Source: Pseudomonas sp. B6002 (GTDB taxonomy: Bacteria; Pseudomonadota; Gammaproteobacteria; Pseudomonadales; Pseudomonadaceae). From it: DNA of 64,000 nucleotides. The notes under the pieces were generated by a model. The model made no database searches and was not told the origin of the DNA. It saw nothing but the letters and a program-made list of their open reading frames with translations. The position numbers and the translations under genes were made by a program. Of this stretch, positions 7,633-18,696 are shown in pieces; position 1 is the first letter of the stretch, and the number at the start of each line of letters is the position of its first letter. The stretch spans positions 297,151 to 361,150 of the forward strand of contig NZ_JACAOY010000010.1 of NCBI RefSeq assembly GCF_013385985.1. The letters are read 5' to 3'.

Positions 7633-8466
7633 TCAGATCGCGACGTCGGCCTTGATGCTCGGGTCGGCGTCATAACCCACAATCTCGAAATCTTCGAACT
7701 TGTAATCGTAGATCGACGCAGGCTTACGCTTGATCACCAGCTCCGGCAGCTTCTTCGGCGTACGCGCCAGTTGGGTGCGGATCTGTTCCATGTGGTTGCT
7801 GTAGGCGTGGGTGTCGCCGGTGGTGACGATGATCTCGTGGGGGATCAGGTCGCACTGCTGGGCCAGCATGTGGGTAAGCAATGCCAGGGCGGCGGTGTTG
7901 TATGGCAGGCCGAGGAAGACGTCGGAGCTGCGGATATACAACTGCATCGACAGGTGGCCGTCGTGCACAAACGCCTGGTACAGCAGGTGGCACGGCGGCA
8001 GGGCTTGCTTGCCGTCGAGTGCGTTTTGCTGCGGGCTCTTGGTTTCGTCGGGCAGGTATTCGACGTTCCAGCCGTGGAACAGGATGCGTCGGCTGTTGGG
8101 GTTGTTCTTCAACGTATCGACCATGTAGTCGATCTGGTTGATCGTGCCGCCGTCCTTGGTCGGCCAGGCGGTCCACTGCTCGCCGTACACCGGGCCGAGG
8201 TCGCCGTCTTCGGTGGCCCATTCGTCCCAGATACGCACGCCGTTTTCGTTGAGCCACTTGATGTTGGTGTTGCCACTCAACATCCAGATCAATTCGTTGG
8301 CGATGCTTTTGAAGTGAAGCTTCTTGGTGGTCAGCAGCGGGAAGCCGTCGGCCAAGTTATGCCGATACTGACGGGCAAACACGGCCTTGGTGCCGGTGCC
8401 AGTGCGATCGCCCTTGGTCAATCCATTGGTCACGACGTCGTTCAGTAGTTCGAGATATTGCTTCAT
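7633..8466 (-). CDS. thyA: Thymidylate synthase ThyA
   Basis: Converts dUMP to dTMP with methylene-tetrahydrofolate, in the cytoplasm. It has 277 residues from the ATG at 8466 ([10 protein letters not shown]); an upstream in-frame start would overlap the lgt intergenic region and is not conserved-looking. The active-site cysteine is C159 in LPPCHLLYQ, and the substrate-binding segment [12 protein letters not shown] is present, as is [12 protein letters not shown] near the C-terminus. It lies 51 bp downstream of lgt on the same strand, the usual lgt-thyA operon of gammaproteobacteria. Confidence 0.98.
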   Translation of the reverse strand: MKQYLELLNDVVTNGLTKGDRTGTGTKAVFARQYRHNLADGFPLLTTKKLHFKSIANELIWMLSGNTNIKWLNENGVRIWDEWATEDGDLGPVYGEQWTAWPTKDGGTINQIDYMVDTLKNNPNSRRILFHGWNVEYLPDETKSPQQNALDGKQALPPCHLLYQAFVHDGHLSMQLYIRSSDVFLGLPYNTAALALLTHMLAQQCDLIPHEIIVTTGDTHAYSNHMEQIRTQLARTPKKLPELVIKRKPASIYDYKFEDFEIVGYDADPSIKADVAI

Positions 8467-8517
8467 GTGTGTACCTGTATCAAAGAAGCCGGGGCTCGCA
8501 AGCCCCGGCATTCGAAT

Positions 8518-9330
8518 TTAAAGCGCGGCGTTCTTCAACGGCTGCGGGCGATTGTACGCCCACCACAGCAGGCCCAGGCCGCCCAGGATCATCGGCAGGC
8601 TGAGGATCTGACCCATGGTCACCCAACCCCACGCCAGGTAGCCCAGCTGTGCATCCGGCACGCGGACGAACTCGACGATGAAGCGGAAGATGCCGTAGAA
8701 CAGCGCGAACATGCCGGACACGGCCATGGTCGGGCGCGGCTTGCGCGAGAAGATATAGAGGATAAGGAACAGCGCCACGCCTTCCAACGCGAATTGGTAA
8801 AGCTGCGACGGGTGGCGCGGCAGCTGCGCCGGGTCGCTGAACGGCGGGAACACCATGGCCCACGGCACGTCGCTTGGCTTGCCCCACAACTCGGCGTTGA
8901 TGAAGTTACCGATACGCCCGGCGCCCAGGCCGATCGGCACGAACGGCGCGACGAAGTCCATCAACTGGAAGAATGACTTGCCGTTGCGACGGCCGAACCA
9001 CCAGGCGGCGATCATCACGCCGATAAACCCACCATGGAACGCCATGCCGCCCTTCCACACCTCGAAGATCAGCGTCGGGTTGGCAATGTAGGCCGACAAA
9101 TCGTAAAACAGCACATACCCCAGGCGTCCGCCGACGATCACCCCCATCGACATCCAGAACACCATGTCGGAGAGTTTCTCCTTGGTCCAGGTCGGGTCGA
9201 AGCGGTTCAGGCGCCGGGAGGCCAGCACCCAGGCACCACCGATGCCGATCAGGTACATCAACCCGTACCAGTGGATTTTCAGCGGACCGATGGCCAAGGC
9301 CACCGGGTCGATCTGCGGGTAAGGCAGCAT
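8518..9330 (-). CDS. lgt: Prolipoprotein diacylglyceryl transferase Lgt
   Basis: First enzyme of lipoprotein maturation: transfers diacylglycerol from phosphatidylglycerol to the lipobox cysteine at the inner membrane. 270 residues with several membrane segments (for example near 20-35, 55-75, 90-115, 205-220). The Lgt signature region [15 protein letters not shown] is present, with the conserved HGG (AFHGGFIG) upstream of it. The ATG at 9330 is preceded by GAGGAG. Essential in most proteobacteria. Confidence 0.98.
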   Translation of the reverse strand: MLPYPQIDPVALAIGPLKIHWYGLMYLIGIGGAWVLASRRLNRFDPTWTKEKLSDMVFWMSMGVIVGGRLGYVLFYDLSAYIANPTLIFEVWKGGMAFHGGFIGVMIAAWWFGRRNGKSFFQLMDFVAPFVPIGLGAGRIGNFINAELWGKPSDVPWAMVFPPFSDPAQLPRHPSQLYQFALEGVALFLILYIFSRKPRPTMAVSGMFALFYGIFRFIVEFVRVPDAQLGYLAWGWVTMGQILSLPMILGGLGLLWWAYNRPQPLKNAAL

Positions 9331-9543
9331 TGCGACTCCTCGTTAAATCATTAGTCATGACGCACCGGACCATGCCGGTGTGCGATTAAGCCTGCGTTAC
9401 AGCCGCTATTTCAAATTAAGAAGTTCACACGCACCGAATCGCTTGGCATGTTAACGGATGGAAGGCACGCGACCCAACTGGATACGATGGATCGCCTCTG
9501 CCCGAGTGGGTAGAGTGGCAAGAAACACAAAAGGGATCGCCTG

Positions 9544-10290
9544 ATGTGCCTGATTGTTTTCGCCTGGCGGCCGGGCCACGCCCAGCCGCTGATCGTCGCG
9601 GCCAACCGTGATGAATTCTACGCCCGCCCCAGCCTGCCCCTGGCCCAGTGGCCGGATGCGCCCGAAGTCTACGCCGGCCGCGACCAGGAAGCGGGTGGCA
9701 CCTGGCTGGGGGTGAGCGCCGATGGGCGTTTTGCCGCCCTCACCAACATCCGCAACCCGCACCAGCCGCCGGCACGCAAGTCCCGGGGGGAGCTGGTGGC
9801 GCGCTTTCTCAGCGGTTCTTTACCCATTGATGAGTATTTGGCCGACGTTAACGGACGTTCGATTGAATATGCCGGGTTCAACCTGCTGGTGGGCACGCGG
9901 GAAGAGCTGTGGCATTACAACGCCAATGACACCGAGCCCACGCGGTTGAAGGCCGGGGTTTATGGGCTGTCGAATGCCGGGCTGGATACGCCGTGGCCCA
10001 AGTTGCTCAAGGCCAAGGCGGCGTTGAATGCCGTGCTGGATGATCCGCAGCCGGAGGCCTTGCTGGGGATTCTGAGTGATCCACAGACCGCCCCCTTTGC
10101 CGAGCTGCCGGATACCGGGGTGGGGTTGGCGACGGAAAGTCTGTTGTCGAGCGTGTTTATTGCCAGCCCCAGTTATGGGACGCGGGCCAGTACGGCGTTG
10201 ATTGTGAATGCCGACGGGACGCGGCGGATGGTGGAGCACAGTTTCGGGCCGCATGGCGGGCGGCTTGGCGAGGTAGAACTGCATATTTGA
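9544..10290 (+). CDS. NRDE-family (TANGO2/DUF833-like) protein
   Basis: 248 residues. The N-terminal MCLIVFAW and the NRDE motif (AANRDEFYARP, about residues 20-30) followed by GGTWLGVSADGRFAALTN define the NRDE/TANGO2 family. The second residue is a cysteine, as usual in the family. The molecular role is unsettled; eukaryotic TANGO2 has been linked to Golgi organisation and haem handling, and bacterial members are uncharacterised. It stands alone, convergent with ptsP, with a REPIN in between. AAAGGGA precedes the start. Confidence 0.85.
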   Translation: MCLIVFAWRPGHAQPLIVAANRDEFYARPSLPLAQWPDAPEVYAGRDQEAGGTWLGVSADGRFAALTNIRNPHQPPARKSRGELVARFLSGSLPIDEYLADVNGRSIEYAGFNLLVGTREELWHYNANDTEPTRLKAGVYGLSNAGLDTPWPKLLKAKAALNAVLDDPQPEALLGILSDPQTAPFAELPDTGVGLATESLLSSVFIASPSYGTRASTALIVNADGTRRMVEHSFGPHGGRLGEVELHI

Positions 10291-10309
10291 CGGCGCTTGG
10301 ACCGGCCTC

Positions 10310-10375
10310 ATCGCAGGCAAGCCAGCTCCCACAGTTGGAATGCATTTCAACTGTGGGAGCTGGCTTGCCTGCGAT
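10310..10375. repeat. REP doublet (REPIN), subtype A
   Basis: Two subtype-A REPs in inverted orientation separated by a short loop with GTTGGAATGCATTTCAAC symmetry. Sits between the convergent NRDE gene and ptsP and could fold at both 3' ends. Confidence 0.9.
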
Positions 10376-10389
10376 GGCCGCGCCTCGGT

Positions 10390-12669
10390 CTAGAGGGTTT
10401 TCGCAGAGGCCGGGTTGATCATGCGCGTCAGCCCCAGGTTCTTCAGCGCCAACTGCAGCGAGCTGTGGATAACTTGCGGGTTGTCGATGGTCATCAACTC
10501 CGCCAGCAACTCCTTGGCCATGCCCAGTTCAACCTGGCGCAGCATCCACTTCACCTTCGGCAAGTTGGTGGCGTTCATCGACAGGCTGTCAAAGCCCATC
10601 GCCATCAACAGCACCGCGGCCGCCGGGTCACCGGCCATTTCACCGCAGATACTCACTGGCTTGCCTTCGGCATGGGCGTCGCGCACCACATGTTGCAGGG
10701 CTTGCAGCACCGCCGGGTGCAGGTAGTCGTAGAGGTCGGCCACCCGTGGGTTGTTGCGGTCCACGGCCAGCAGGTATTGGGTCAGGTCGTTGGAGCCTAC
10801 CGAGAGGAAGTCCACCTGCCGCGCCAGCTCTTTAGCCTGGTACACCGCTGCCGGGATTTCGATCATCACGCCAATCGGCGGCATCGGTACGTCGGCGCCT
10901 TCGTCGCGCACTTCGCCCCAGGCGCGGTGGATCAGGTGCAGCGCCTCTTCCAGCTCATGGGTGCCGGAGATCATCGGCAGCAGGATGCGCAGGTTGTTCA
11001 GGCCTTCGCTGGCCTTGAGCATGGCGCGGGTCTGCACGAGGAAAATTTCAGGGTGGTCGAGGGTGACGCGAATGCCGCGCCAGCCGAGGAAGGGGTTGTC
11101 TTCCTTGATCGGGAAATACGACAGTGACTTGTCGCCGCCGATGTCCAGGCTGCGCATGGTCACCGGCAACGGGTGGAAGGCGGACAGTTGCTCGCGATAG
11201 ATCGCCAGCTGCTCCTTCTCACTCGGGAAACGCTGGTTGATCATGAACGGCACTTCGGTGCGGTACAGGCCCACCCCTTCGGCGCCGCGCTGTTGCGCGC
11301 GGGCCACATCGGCCAGCAGGCCGGTGTTGACCAGCAGCGGCACACGGTGGCCGTCGAGGGTCACGCACGGCAGTTCGCGCAAGGAATCCAGGCCCAGGGC
11401 CAGTTGTTTCTCTTCCTCAACCACTTCGCCGTATTGCTTGCGCAGCACGTCGCTGGGGTTGGTGTAGACCTCGCCGCGATGGCCGTCGACGATCATGTCG
11501 ATGCCGTCGACCTTGGCATACGGCAGGTCCACCAGGCCCATCACCGTCGGAATGCCCATCGCACGCGCCAGGATGGCAACGTGGGAGTTGCCCGAACCGA
11601 GTACCGAGACCAGGCCTACCAGCTTGCCTTCCGGTACTTCGCCGAGTTGGGTGGCCGTCAGTTCTTCACTGACCAGAATGGTGTTGTCAGGGAACACCAT
11701 GTTGGTGCTCCGGTCTTCCTGCAGGTAGGCCAGCAGGCGGCGACCAAGATCGCGCACGTCCGAAGCCCGCTCGCGCAGGTAGTCGTCGTCCATCATTTCA
11801 AAGCGGTTGACGTGATCGGTGACCACCTGGCGCAGCGCGCCCTGGGCCCACTGGCCGGTCTTGATCACGGTCTTGACTTCATTACCCAGGGACGCGTCGT
11901 CGAGCATCATCTGGTACACGTCGAACAGCGCGCGCTCTTCGGGGCGCAGCTGGGTGGCCAGCTTGTTCGACAGGTTGCGCATGTCGGCGCGCACGCCTTC
12001 CAGGGCCGTCTTGAACAGTTTGATTTCGGCGTCGATGTCCGTGACGGTCTTGTCCGGCACCACGTCCAGGTCTGCCGGCGGCAACATGACCACCGCCGTA
12101 CCGACCGCAGCGCCCGGCGAGCCCGGTACGCCAACAAACTTGGCTTCCTGGATGCCCTTGCCTTCACGGCCCAGGCCGCGAATCGAGCCGGTGGCTTCGG
12201 CGTGGGCAATTACCCCGGCCAATTGCGCGCTCATGGTCACGAGGAAAGCTTCTTCACCTTCATCGAACTGGCGGCGTTCTTTTTGCTGGATGACCAACAC
12301 GCCAACGACGCGGCGGTGGTGAATGATCGGTGCGCCGAGGAACGAGGCGTAACGCTCTTCGCCGGTTTCGGCAAAGTAGCGGTAACGCGGGTGATCGGCC
12401 GCGTTTTCAAGGTTCAGGGGTTCTTCACGCGTCCCCACCAGGCCCACCAGACCTTCATTGGGCGCCATGCTGACCTTGCCGATGGAGCGCTTGTTCAAGC
12501 CCTCGGTGGCCATCAGCACAAAACGGTTGGTCTCGGGGTCCAGCAGGTAAACCGAGCAGACCTGGCTGCCCATGGCTTCCTTGACGCGCAACACAATAAT
12601 CCCCAACGCCGCCTTGAGATCCTTGGCGGAGTTAACTTCCTGGACGATCTTGCGCAGCGTATTGAGCAT
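10390..12669 (-). CDS. ptsP: Phosphoenolpyruvate-protein phosphotransferase PtsP (EI-Ntr)
   Basis: Enzyme I of the nitrogen phosphotransferase system: autophosphorylates from PEP and passes phosphate to NPr (PtsO). 759 residues. An N-terminal GAF sensor domain (about 1-165) is followed by the EI N-domain, the swivelling phosphohistidine domain with H363 in GSGNSHVAIL, and the C-terminal PEP-binding TIM barrel (LYRTEVPFM, GSNDLTQYLLAVDR). It lies 22 bp downstream of rppH in the conserved rppH-ptsP pair. In Pseudomonas it influences PHB/PHA, virulence and stress phenotypes. Confidence 0.97.
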   Translation of the reverse strand: MLNTLRKIVQEVNSAKDLKAALGIIVLRVKEAMGSQVCSVYLLDPETNRFVLMATEGLNKRSIGKVSMAPNEGLVGLVGTREEPLNLENAADHPRYRYFAETGEERYASFLGAPIIHHRRVVGVLVIQQKERRQFDEGEEAFLVTMSAQLAGVIAHAEATGSIRGLGREGKGIQEAKFVGVPGSPGAAVGTAVVMLPPADLDVVPDKTVTDIDAEIKLFKTALEGVRADMRNLSNKLATQLRPEERALFDVYQMMLDDASLGNEVKTVIKTGQWAQGALRQVVTDHVNRFEMMDDDYLRERASDVRDLGRRLLAYLQEDRSTNMVFPDNTILVSEELTATQLGEVPEGKLVGLVSVLGSGNSHVAILARAMGIPTVMGLVDLPYAKVDGIDMIVDGHRGEVYTNPSDVLRKQYGEVVEEEKQLALGLDSLRELPCVTLDGHRVPLLVNTGLLADVARAQQRGAEGVGLYRTEVPFMINQRFPSEKEQLAIYREQLSAFHPLPVTMRSLDIGGDKSLSYFPIKEDNPFLGWRGIRVTLDHPEIFLVQTRAMLKASEGLNNLRILLPMISGTHELEEALHLIHRAWGEVRDEGADVPMPPIGVMIEIPAAVYQAKELARQVDFLSVGSNDLTQYLLAVDRNNPRVADLYDYLHPAVLQALQHVVRDAHAEGKPVSICGEMAGDPAAAVLLMAMGFDSLSMNATNLPKVKWMLRQVELGMAKELLAELMTIDNPQVIHSSLQLALKNLGLTRMINPASAKTL

Positions 12670-12691
12670 GGCTCGGGGTCGAACTCCGTCG

Positions 12692-13171
12692 TCAGTCGCG
12701 CGCTAAAAGGCGCGGGGCAAGCTCTTTGAGAGCGCGACGATAAACTTCGCGCTTGAATGTCACCACCTGGCCCAACGGGTACCAATAGCTGACCCAGCGC
12801 CAGCCATCGAACTCCGGTTTACCGGTCAAATCCATCCGCACCCGCTGCTCGTTGGAGATCAGGCGCAGGAGAAACCATTTCTGCTTCTGGCCGATGCACA
12901 GCGGTTGGCTGTGGGTACGCACCAGGCGTTGCGGCAAACGATAGCGCAACCAGCCACGGGTGCAGGCCAGAATTTGCACATCTTCGCGCTCCAGGCCGAC
13001 TTCTTCATTCAACTCACGGTACAAGGCGTCTTCAGGGGTTTCGTCGGGGTTGATTCCGCCTTGAGGAAACTGCCAGGCATCTTGGTTGATTCGGCGAGCC
13101 CATAGCACCTGTCCGGCATCATTCGTAAGAATAATCCCGACATTAGGACGGAAACCATCGGGGTCGATCAC
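12692..13171 (-). CDS. rppH: RNA pyrophosphohydrolase RppH (Nudix)
   Basis: Removes pyrophosphate from 5' triphosphorylated mRNA and so triggers RNase E decay. 159 residues from the GTG at 13171, which has GAGG 8 nt upstream and gives the canonical [13 protein letters not shown] start; the ATG at 13231 would add a poorly conserved 20-residue tail. The Nudix box GX5EX7REUXEEXGU runs from G39 to L60 (ELNEEVGL). The family is normally 155-165 residues. First gene of the rppH-ptsP unit and divergent from the HAD gene. Confidence 0.96.
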   Translation of the reverse strand: MIDPDGFRPNVGIILTNDAGQVLWARRINQDAWQFPQGGINPDETPEDALYRELNEEVGLEREDVQILACTRGWLRYRLPQRLVRTHSQPLCIGQKQKWFLLRLISNEQRVRMDLTGKPEFDGWRWVSYWYPLGQVVTFKREVYRRALKELAPRLLARD

Positions 13172-13314
13172 GGCAACAACCTCGCAAACGCATGTCGCCG
13201 CATTGTTCCACAAAGGTTGATCAAGCGGCAACGAGGCTTCTTACCTTATGTGCACTCTTGTGAAAAGACCGTATTCTGGACGCCTTTTTACAGACTTTTC
13301 AGCGAGTAACTGCA

Positions 13315-13971
13315 ATGCGCCTGGCTTTATTCGACTTGGACAACACCCTCCTCGGCGGTGACAGCGATCACGCCTGGGGCGATTACCTCTGTGAACGCGG
13401 GATTCTCGACCCGGTGGCCTACAAGGCCCGCAACGACGAGTTCTATCAGGATTACCTGGCCGGCAAGCTGGACAATGCCGCCTACCTGAACTTCAGCCTG
13501 GAAATCCTCGGCCGCACCGAAATGGACCAGCTTGATGAGTGGCACAACGACTTCATGCGCGACTGCATCGATGCGCTGATGCTGCCCCTGGCCGCAGAAC
13601 TGCTGGCCAAGCACCGCGCCGCCGGCGACAAGCTGGTGATCATCACCGCCACCAACCGTTTCGTCACCGCGCCGATCGCCGCACGCCTGGGCGTGGAAAC
13701 CCTGATCGCCACCGAGTGCGAGATGGAAAACGGCCGCTACACCGGGCGCAGCACCGACGTGCCGTGCTTCCGCGAAGGCAAGGTGACACGCCTGAACCGT
13801 TGGCTGGAAGAGACCGGGTACAGCCTGGAAGACAGCTACTTCTATAGCGATTCGATGAATGACCTGCCGTTGCTGGAGCAAGTGGCCCATGCAGTGGCGG
13901 TGGATCCGGACCCGAATCTGCGGGCAGAAGCCGAGAAGCGTGGCTGGCCGGTGATTACCCTGCGTAGCTGA
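13315..13971 (+). CDS. HAD superfamily IB hydrolase (SerB-like phosphatase)
   Basis: 218-residue cytoplasmic phosphatase of HAD subfamily IB. Motif I is FDLDNT with nucleophile D7 and D9; motif II is the threonine in VIITATNRF; motif III/IV is [12 protein letters not shown] helical cap lies between motifs I and II. Relatives include phosphoserine phosphatase and the Pseudomonas histidinol-phosphatase of this family; the substrate cannot be read from the sequence. Divergent from rppH, as seen in other pseudomonads. Confidence 0.88.
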   Translation: MRLALFDLDNTLLGGDSDHAWGDYLCERGILDPVAYKARNDEFYQDYLAGKLDNAAYLNFSLEILGRTEMDQLDEWHNDFMRDCIDALMLPLAAELLAKHRAAGDKLVIITATNRFVTAPIAARLGVETLIATECEMENGRYTGRSTDVPCFREGKVTRLNRWLEETGYSLEDSYFYSDSMNDLPLLEQVAHAVAVDPDPNLRAEAEKRGWPVITLRS

Positions 13972-13978
13972 GGGCCCC

Positions 13979-14042
13979 ATCGCCGGCAAGCCGGCTCCTA
14001 CAGAAGATCGCATAACCCTGTAGGAGCCGGCTTGCCGGCGAT
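13979..14042. repeat. REP doublet (REPIN), subtype B
   Basis: Core AGGAGCCGGCTTGCCGGCGA in inverted arms with a ~20-nt loop. Lies between the convergent HAD and DUF2269 genes. Confidence 0.9.
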
Positions 14043-14064
14043 GAAGCCACCTCGGTCCCACGCC

Positions 14065-14532
14065 CTACATCGGCTTGGCCACCATCAGATAGAAAATCCC
14101 CACAAACGCCAAAAACGCCGGCCATCCCAGGCCAAACCACCAGCGCATGTAGGTCGCCGCCTTGATCGGCATCGCCGTGCCATCACGCAGCGCCTGCTCC
14201 GCCATTTTGTGTACGCGAATCTGCAGCCACACCACCGGCAGCCAGCAGATACCGGCCAGTACATACAGGCCGAACGTCCACTGCAACCAGCTCTGCTGCA
14301 CCGACCAGCCCGCCAGATGCATCAGGCCGATCCCGCTCAATGGCTGGAACACCGCCGTGGTGGCGGTAAAGGCCCAGTCGGCGAAGATCAGGTGCTTGAA
14401 GGTCACGGCGATCACCTCGACCTTGCCGGTGCGCCAGGCACGCAACGCGTAGTAGGCCGAGCCCGCACCCAAGCCGAACAGGATGGTGGAGGACAGGATG
14501 TGCAGGGTTTTCAGCAGCAGGTAGGCGCTCAT
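14065..14532 (-). CDS. DUF2269 integral membrane protein
   Basis: 155 residues with four hydrophobic segments (about 5-28, 50-70, 80-100 and 130-150), matching DUF2269. Conserved histidines occur in LLLKTLHILSS and TFKHLIFADW, and the family has been suspected to bind a cofactor, but the function is unknown. Its ATG overlaps the stop of the SDR gene by ATGA, so translation is coupled. Third gene of a three-gene unit that also contains a second DUF2269 protein at 15795. Confidence 0.8.
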   Translation of the reverse strand: MSAYLLLKTLHILSSTILFGLGAGSAYYALRAWRTGKVEVIAVTFKHLIFADWAFTATTAVFQPLSGIGLMHLAGWSVQQSWLQWTFGLYVLAGICWLPVVWLQIRVHKMAEQALRDGTAMPIKAATYMRWWFGLGWPAFLAFVGIFYLMVAKPM

Positions 14533-15779
14533 CGACGGGGTTCAGTCCAAAACAGCCATAAAGTGGCCACCATCAACACCAGGTTCTTGGCGACGGCGGC
14601 GTAGGGGTCAAACCAGTAGTGAGGCAGGATCAGGCTGATGAACAGGGTGTATCCCGCCATCAGCGCCAACTGCAAGATCAAGGTCTGGCGCCGCCAGCGC
14701 TTGATCATCAGCCCCAGGCCCAGCAGGGCATCGCACAATGAGCCACCGATCACGGCCAATGCCGCCCAGACGCCCTGTACACCGGCCTCGGCCATGATGC
14801 GCAGGCCCCAGTCGTAACCCGGACCGAGGCACACCGCTGCGGTGCCCAACCAGATCAGCACCATCACCGCCAGCATCAGCGGGCGGATCGTGCGCTGGCT
14901 GCTCACGGCCGCCGTGGGCCAGTCCTGCAGGCGCGCTGGCAGCGGCGCGGCGGTGTAGCCGCAGACCGAGGCCAGCACGTCGGGGTCGGCCACGTTGTCT
15001 CGTTGCGCCAGGGCAATGCTTTGCCGATTCAACGCACGCCAGCCCAATCGATCCCCCAGCCAGCCGCCCAGCCCCAACAGAGGTACCTGCACGTATCGGC
15101 CGGGCCCCCAGCCCTGGGCGGCGCGCAGATGGTCAATGACGTTAGACAGGCGCATCGGCTGCGGCCCCACCAACGGCAACACCAAGGATTCGGTGGGCCA
15201 GCGGCGCATCAAGGTCAGCACCGCTCCGACCACATCATCTATATGCACGGGTTGCAGTTGGGCCTTGAGGTCCAGCAAGGGAATCAACGGCCAAGGCGAC
15301 AGCCCGACCAGCCAGGCGCTGCTGGTTCCGCCCTCGCCTATTACCAATGAAGGCCGCAGCACTACGGAGTTCAGGTTGAGGCCAAGTAGATAATCGTCAG
15401 CGGCGCCTTTGCTGGCCAGAAACGGCAGGTCCGATTGAGCGGAGGCTCCCAAGGCCGAAACCTGCAGCACCCGGACACCCCGCTGAGCCGCCAGATCAAA
15501 CAGCGCACGAGCGCCCTGATCCTGTACACGGCTTAATTGGGCCGCATCCACGCTCAGCAAGCCCGCCGCATTGATCAATAAATCGACAGCATCAGGAAAT
15601 ATGAAGTGCTCGGGATCGGCCGCCAACAGACTCAGGTCCAGCGACCGCCACTCCACCCCAGGCGCGCTCGGCTGCTTAGGTTCGCGACAGGTGGCAATCA
15701 CGCGGTGCCCGGCTTGCTGCAAGGCACGCAACAGATGGCGGCCCACAAACCCTGTGGCACCGACCAGAAGAACGTTCAT
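14529..15779 (-). CDS. SDR/NAD(P)-epimerase fused to a DoxX-like membrane domain
   Basis: 416 residues. The N-terminus is an atypical SDR with the Rossmann motif VGATGFVGRHLL (6-17), running to about residue 290. The C-terminal ~130 residues hold four hydrophobic segments of the DoxX-like type (for example LMLAVMVLIWLGTAAVCLG and LVLMVATLWLFWTEP). This SDR-DoxX fusion is found in many pseudomonads and is uncharacterised; NAD(P)H-dependent redox chemistry near the membrane is the reasonable inference. AAGGATC precedes the ATG. It lies between two DUF2269 genes with 15-bp and -4-bp spacing, so the three form an operon. Confidence 0.83.
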   Translation of the reverse strand: MNVLLVGATGFVGRHLLRALQQAGHRVIATCREPKQPSAPGVEWRSLDLSLLAADPEHFIFPDAVDLLINAAGLLSVDAAQLSRVQDQGARALFDLAAQRGVRVLQVSALGASAQSDLPFLASKGAADDYLLGLNLNSVVLRPSLVIGEGGTSSAWLVGLSPWPLIPLLDLKAQLQPVHIDDVVGAVLTLMRRWPTESLVLPLVGPQPMRLSNVIDHLRAAQGWGPGRYVQVPLLGLGGWLGDRLGWRALNRQSIALAQRDNVADPDVLASVCGYTAAPLPARLQDWPTAAVSSQRTIRPLMLAVMVLIWLGTAAVCLGPGYDWGLRIMAEAGVQGVWAALAVIGGSLCDALLGLGLMIKRWRRQTLILQLALMAGYTLFISLILPHYWFDPYAAVAKNLVLMVATLWLFWTEPRR

Positions 15780-15794
15780 GAAGATCCTTTTCGA

Positions 15795-16208
15795 TTAAAC
15801 CGGCTTGGCACCCATCAGCCCGGCAATCGCCACAAACCCCACCAGGCTGACCACCGCCAGCACCAAGGTGAAGTTCAGGCTACCGCCCTCGCCCTTGCGC
15901 AGGCGGTTGAGCCGCGCCACCAGCCAGAACCAGGCCAGCGCGGCCACGGTATAAAGGATGCTGGAGCCCAGGATCCAGGTCTGCCCCAACGGCCAGCCGA
16001 TCAGGTGCACCAGCCACCAGCCGGTAAACGGCATGCTGACCACGCACACCCCCATCAACAGCCACACGAACGCCCAAGGGCGCTGCACGGTCGCCGCCGG
16101 GCCAGCGCTGCGTTTGCGCCAGGCCAGCAGCGCCAGGCCGAGGCCACTGAGCAGCAGCAACGCCGTGGCCGCGATGTGAAAAACTTTCAGGGTGGTCAGG
16201 GTTTCCAT
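15795..16208 (-). CDS. DUF2269 integral membrane protein (second paralogue)
   Basis: 137 residues, four predicted membrane segments (about 8-27, 45-65, 78-98 and 115-133). Shares with the 14065 protein the N-terminal L-K-x-x-H-I-x-x-(S/T) pattern (LTTLKVFHIAATALLL) and a central G-W-x-(L/V)-x-x-x-W segment. GGAAG precedes the ATG. First gene of the DUF2269 / SDR-DoxX / DUF2269 unit. Function unknown. Confidence 0.78.
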   Translation of the reverse strand: METLTTLKVFHIAATALLLLSGLGLALLAWRKRSAGPAATVQRPWAFVWLLMGVCVVSMPFTGWWLVHLIGWPLGQTWILGSSILYTVAALAWFWLVARLNRLRKGEGGSLNFTLVLAVVSLVGFVAIAGLMGAKPV

Positions 16209-16249
16209 GTGTCGTCTTCCTTATAGGCCGCCCCAATCAGCGTAGTCGC

Positions 16250-17764
<1,515 letters not shown>

Positions 17765-17902
17765 CGGCGGGCTTCTACTTTCACGGTTTGGCAGGGCCAA
17801 GGAGTCTAACCCGGCTTTTGGCCGGGCGACCACACGAATCCCGAGGTTTTGTTGGGTTATACTCGCCGCCCTCGATAACTCCCCGCCCGTTCCGGAGCCC
17901 GC

Positions 17903-18574
17903 ATGACCCAGGATCAACTCAAACAGGCAGTGGCCCAGGCCGCCGTCGATTTAATCCTTCCTAAACTCGACGACAAGAGCATCGTCGGTGTCGGCACCGG
18001 CTCCACCGCCAACTGCTTCATCGATGCACTGGCCCAGCACAAGGGCGCCTTCGACGGCGCCGTGGCCAGCTCCGAAGCCACCGCCGCACGCCTCAAGGGC
18101 CACGGCATTCCGGTGTATGAGCTCAACACCGTGAGCGACCTGGAGTTCTACGTCGACGGCGCCGATGAAAGCGACGCGCACCTGAACCTGATCAAAGGCG
18201 GCGGCGCAGCCCTGACCCGCGAGAAGATCGTCGCAGCCGTGGCCAAGACCTTCATCTGCATCGCCGACGCCAGCAAGCTGGTGCCGGTACTCGGCGCGTT
18301 CCCGCTGCCGGTAGAAGTGATCCCAATGGCCCGCAGCCATGTGGCCCGCGAGCTGGTGAAACTGGGCGGCGACCCGGTGTACCGCGAAGGCGTGTTGACC
18401 GATAACGGCAACATCATCCTCGACGTGTTCAATATGCAGATCACCAACCCGGTGGAGCTGGAGACCCAGATCAACGCGATCGTGGGCGTGGTGACCAATG
18501 GTTTGTTCGCGGCGCGTCCTGCTGACGTGTTGCTGCTGGGGACTTCCGAAGGCGTGAAAACCCTCAAGGCCTAA
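17903..18574 (+). CDS. rpiA: Ribose-5-phosphate isomerase A
   Basis: Interconverts ribose-5-phosphate and ribulose-5-phosphate in the pentose phosphate pathway. 223 residues. Family motifs are [13 protein letters not shown] (30-42), [15 protein letters not shown] and [12 protein letters not shown] with the catalytic D/E/K residues. The GGAG before GCATG at 17903 acts as ribosome-binding site. Divergent from ilvA, the normal Pseudomonas arrangement. Confidence 0.98.
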   Translation: MTQDQLKQAVAQAAVDLILPKLDDKSIVGVGTGSTANCFIDALAQHKGAFDGAVASSEATAARLKGHGIPVYELNTVSDLEFYVDGADESDAHLNLIKGGGAALTREKIVAAVAKTFICIADASKLVPVLGAFPLPVEVIPMARSHVARELVKLGGDPVYREGVLTDNGNIILDVFNMQITNPVELETQINAIVGVVTNGLFAARPADVLLLGTSEGVKTLKA

Positions 18575-18593
18575 GCAAATACGCTGTGCTTTA

Positions 18594-18680
18594 TGTGGGA
18601 GCTGGCTTGCCTGCGATAGCATCACCCCGGTGCTACTGAAAGACCGAGGTGCTTGCATCGCAGGCAAGCCAGCTCCCACA
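18594..18680. repeat. REP doublet (REPIN), subtype A
   Basis: Perfect subtype-A arms around a ~35-nt loop containing inverted CACCCCGGTGC / ACCGAGGTGC-like sequence. Between convergent rpiA and the SdiA-regulated gene. Confidence 0.9.
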
Positions 18681-18696
18681 GTTGGCCGGCGGCGTT

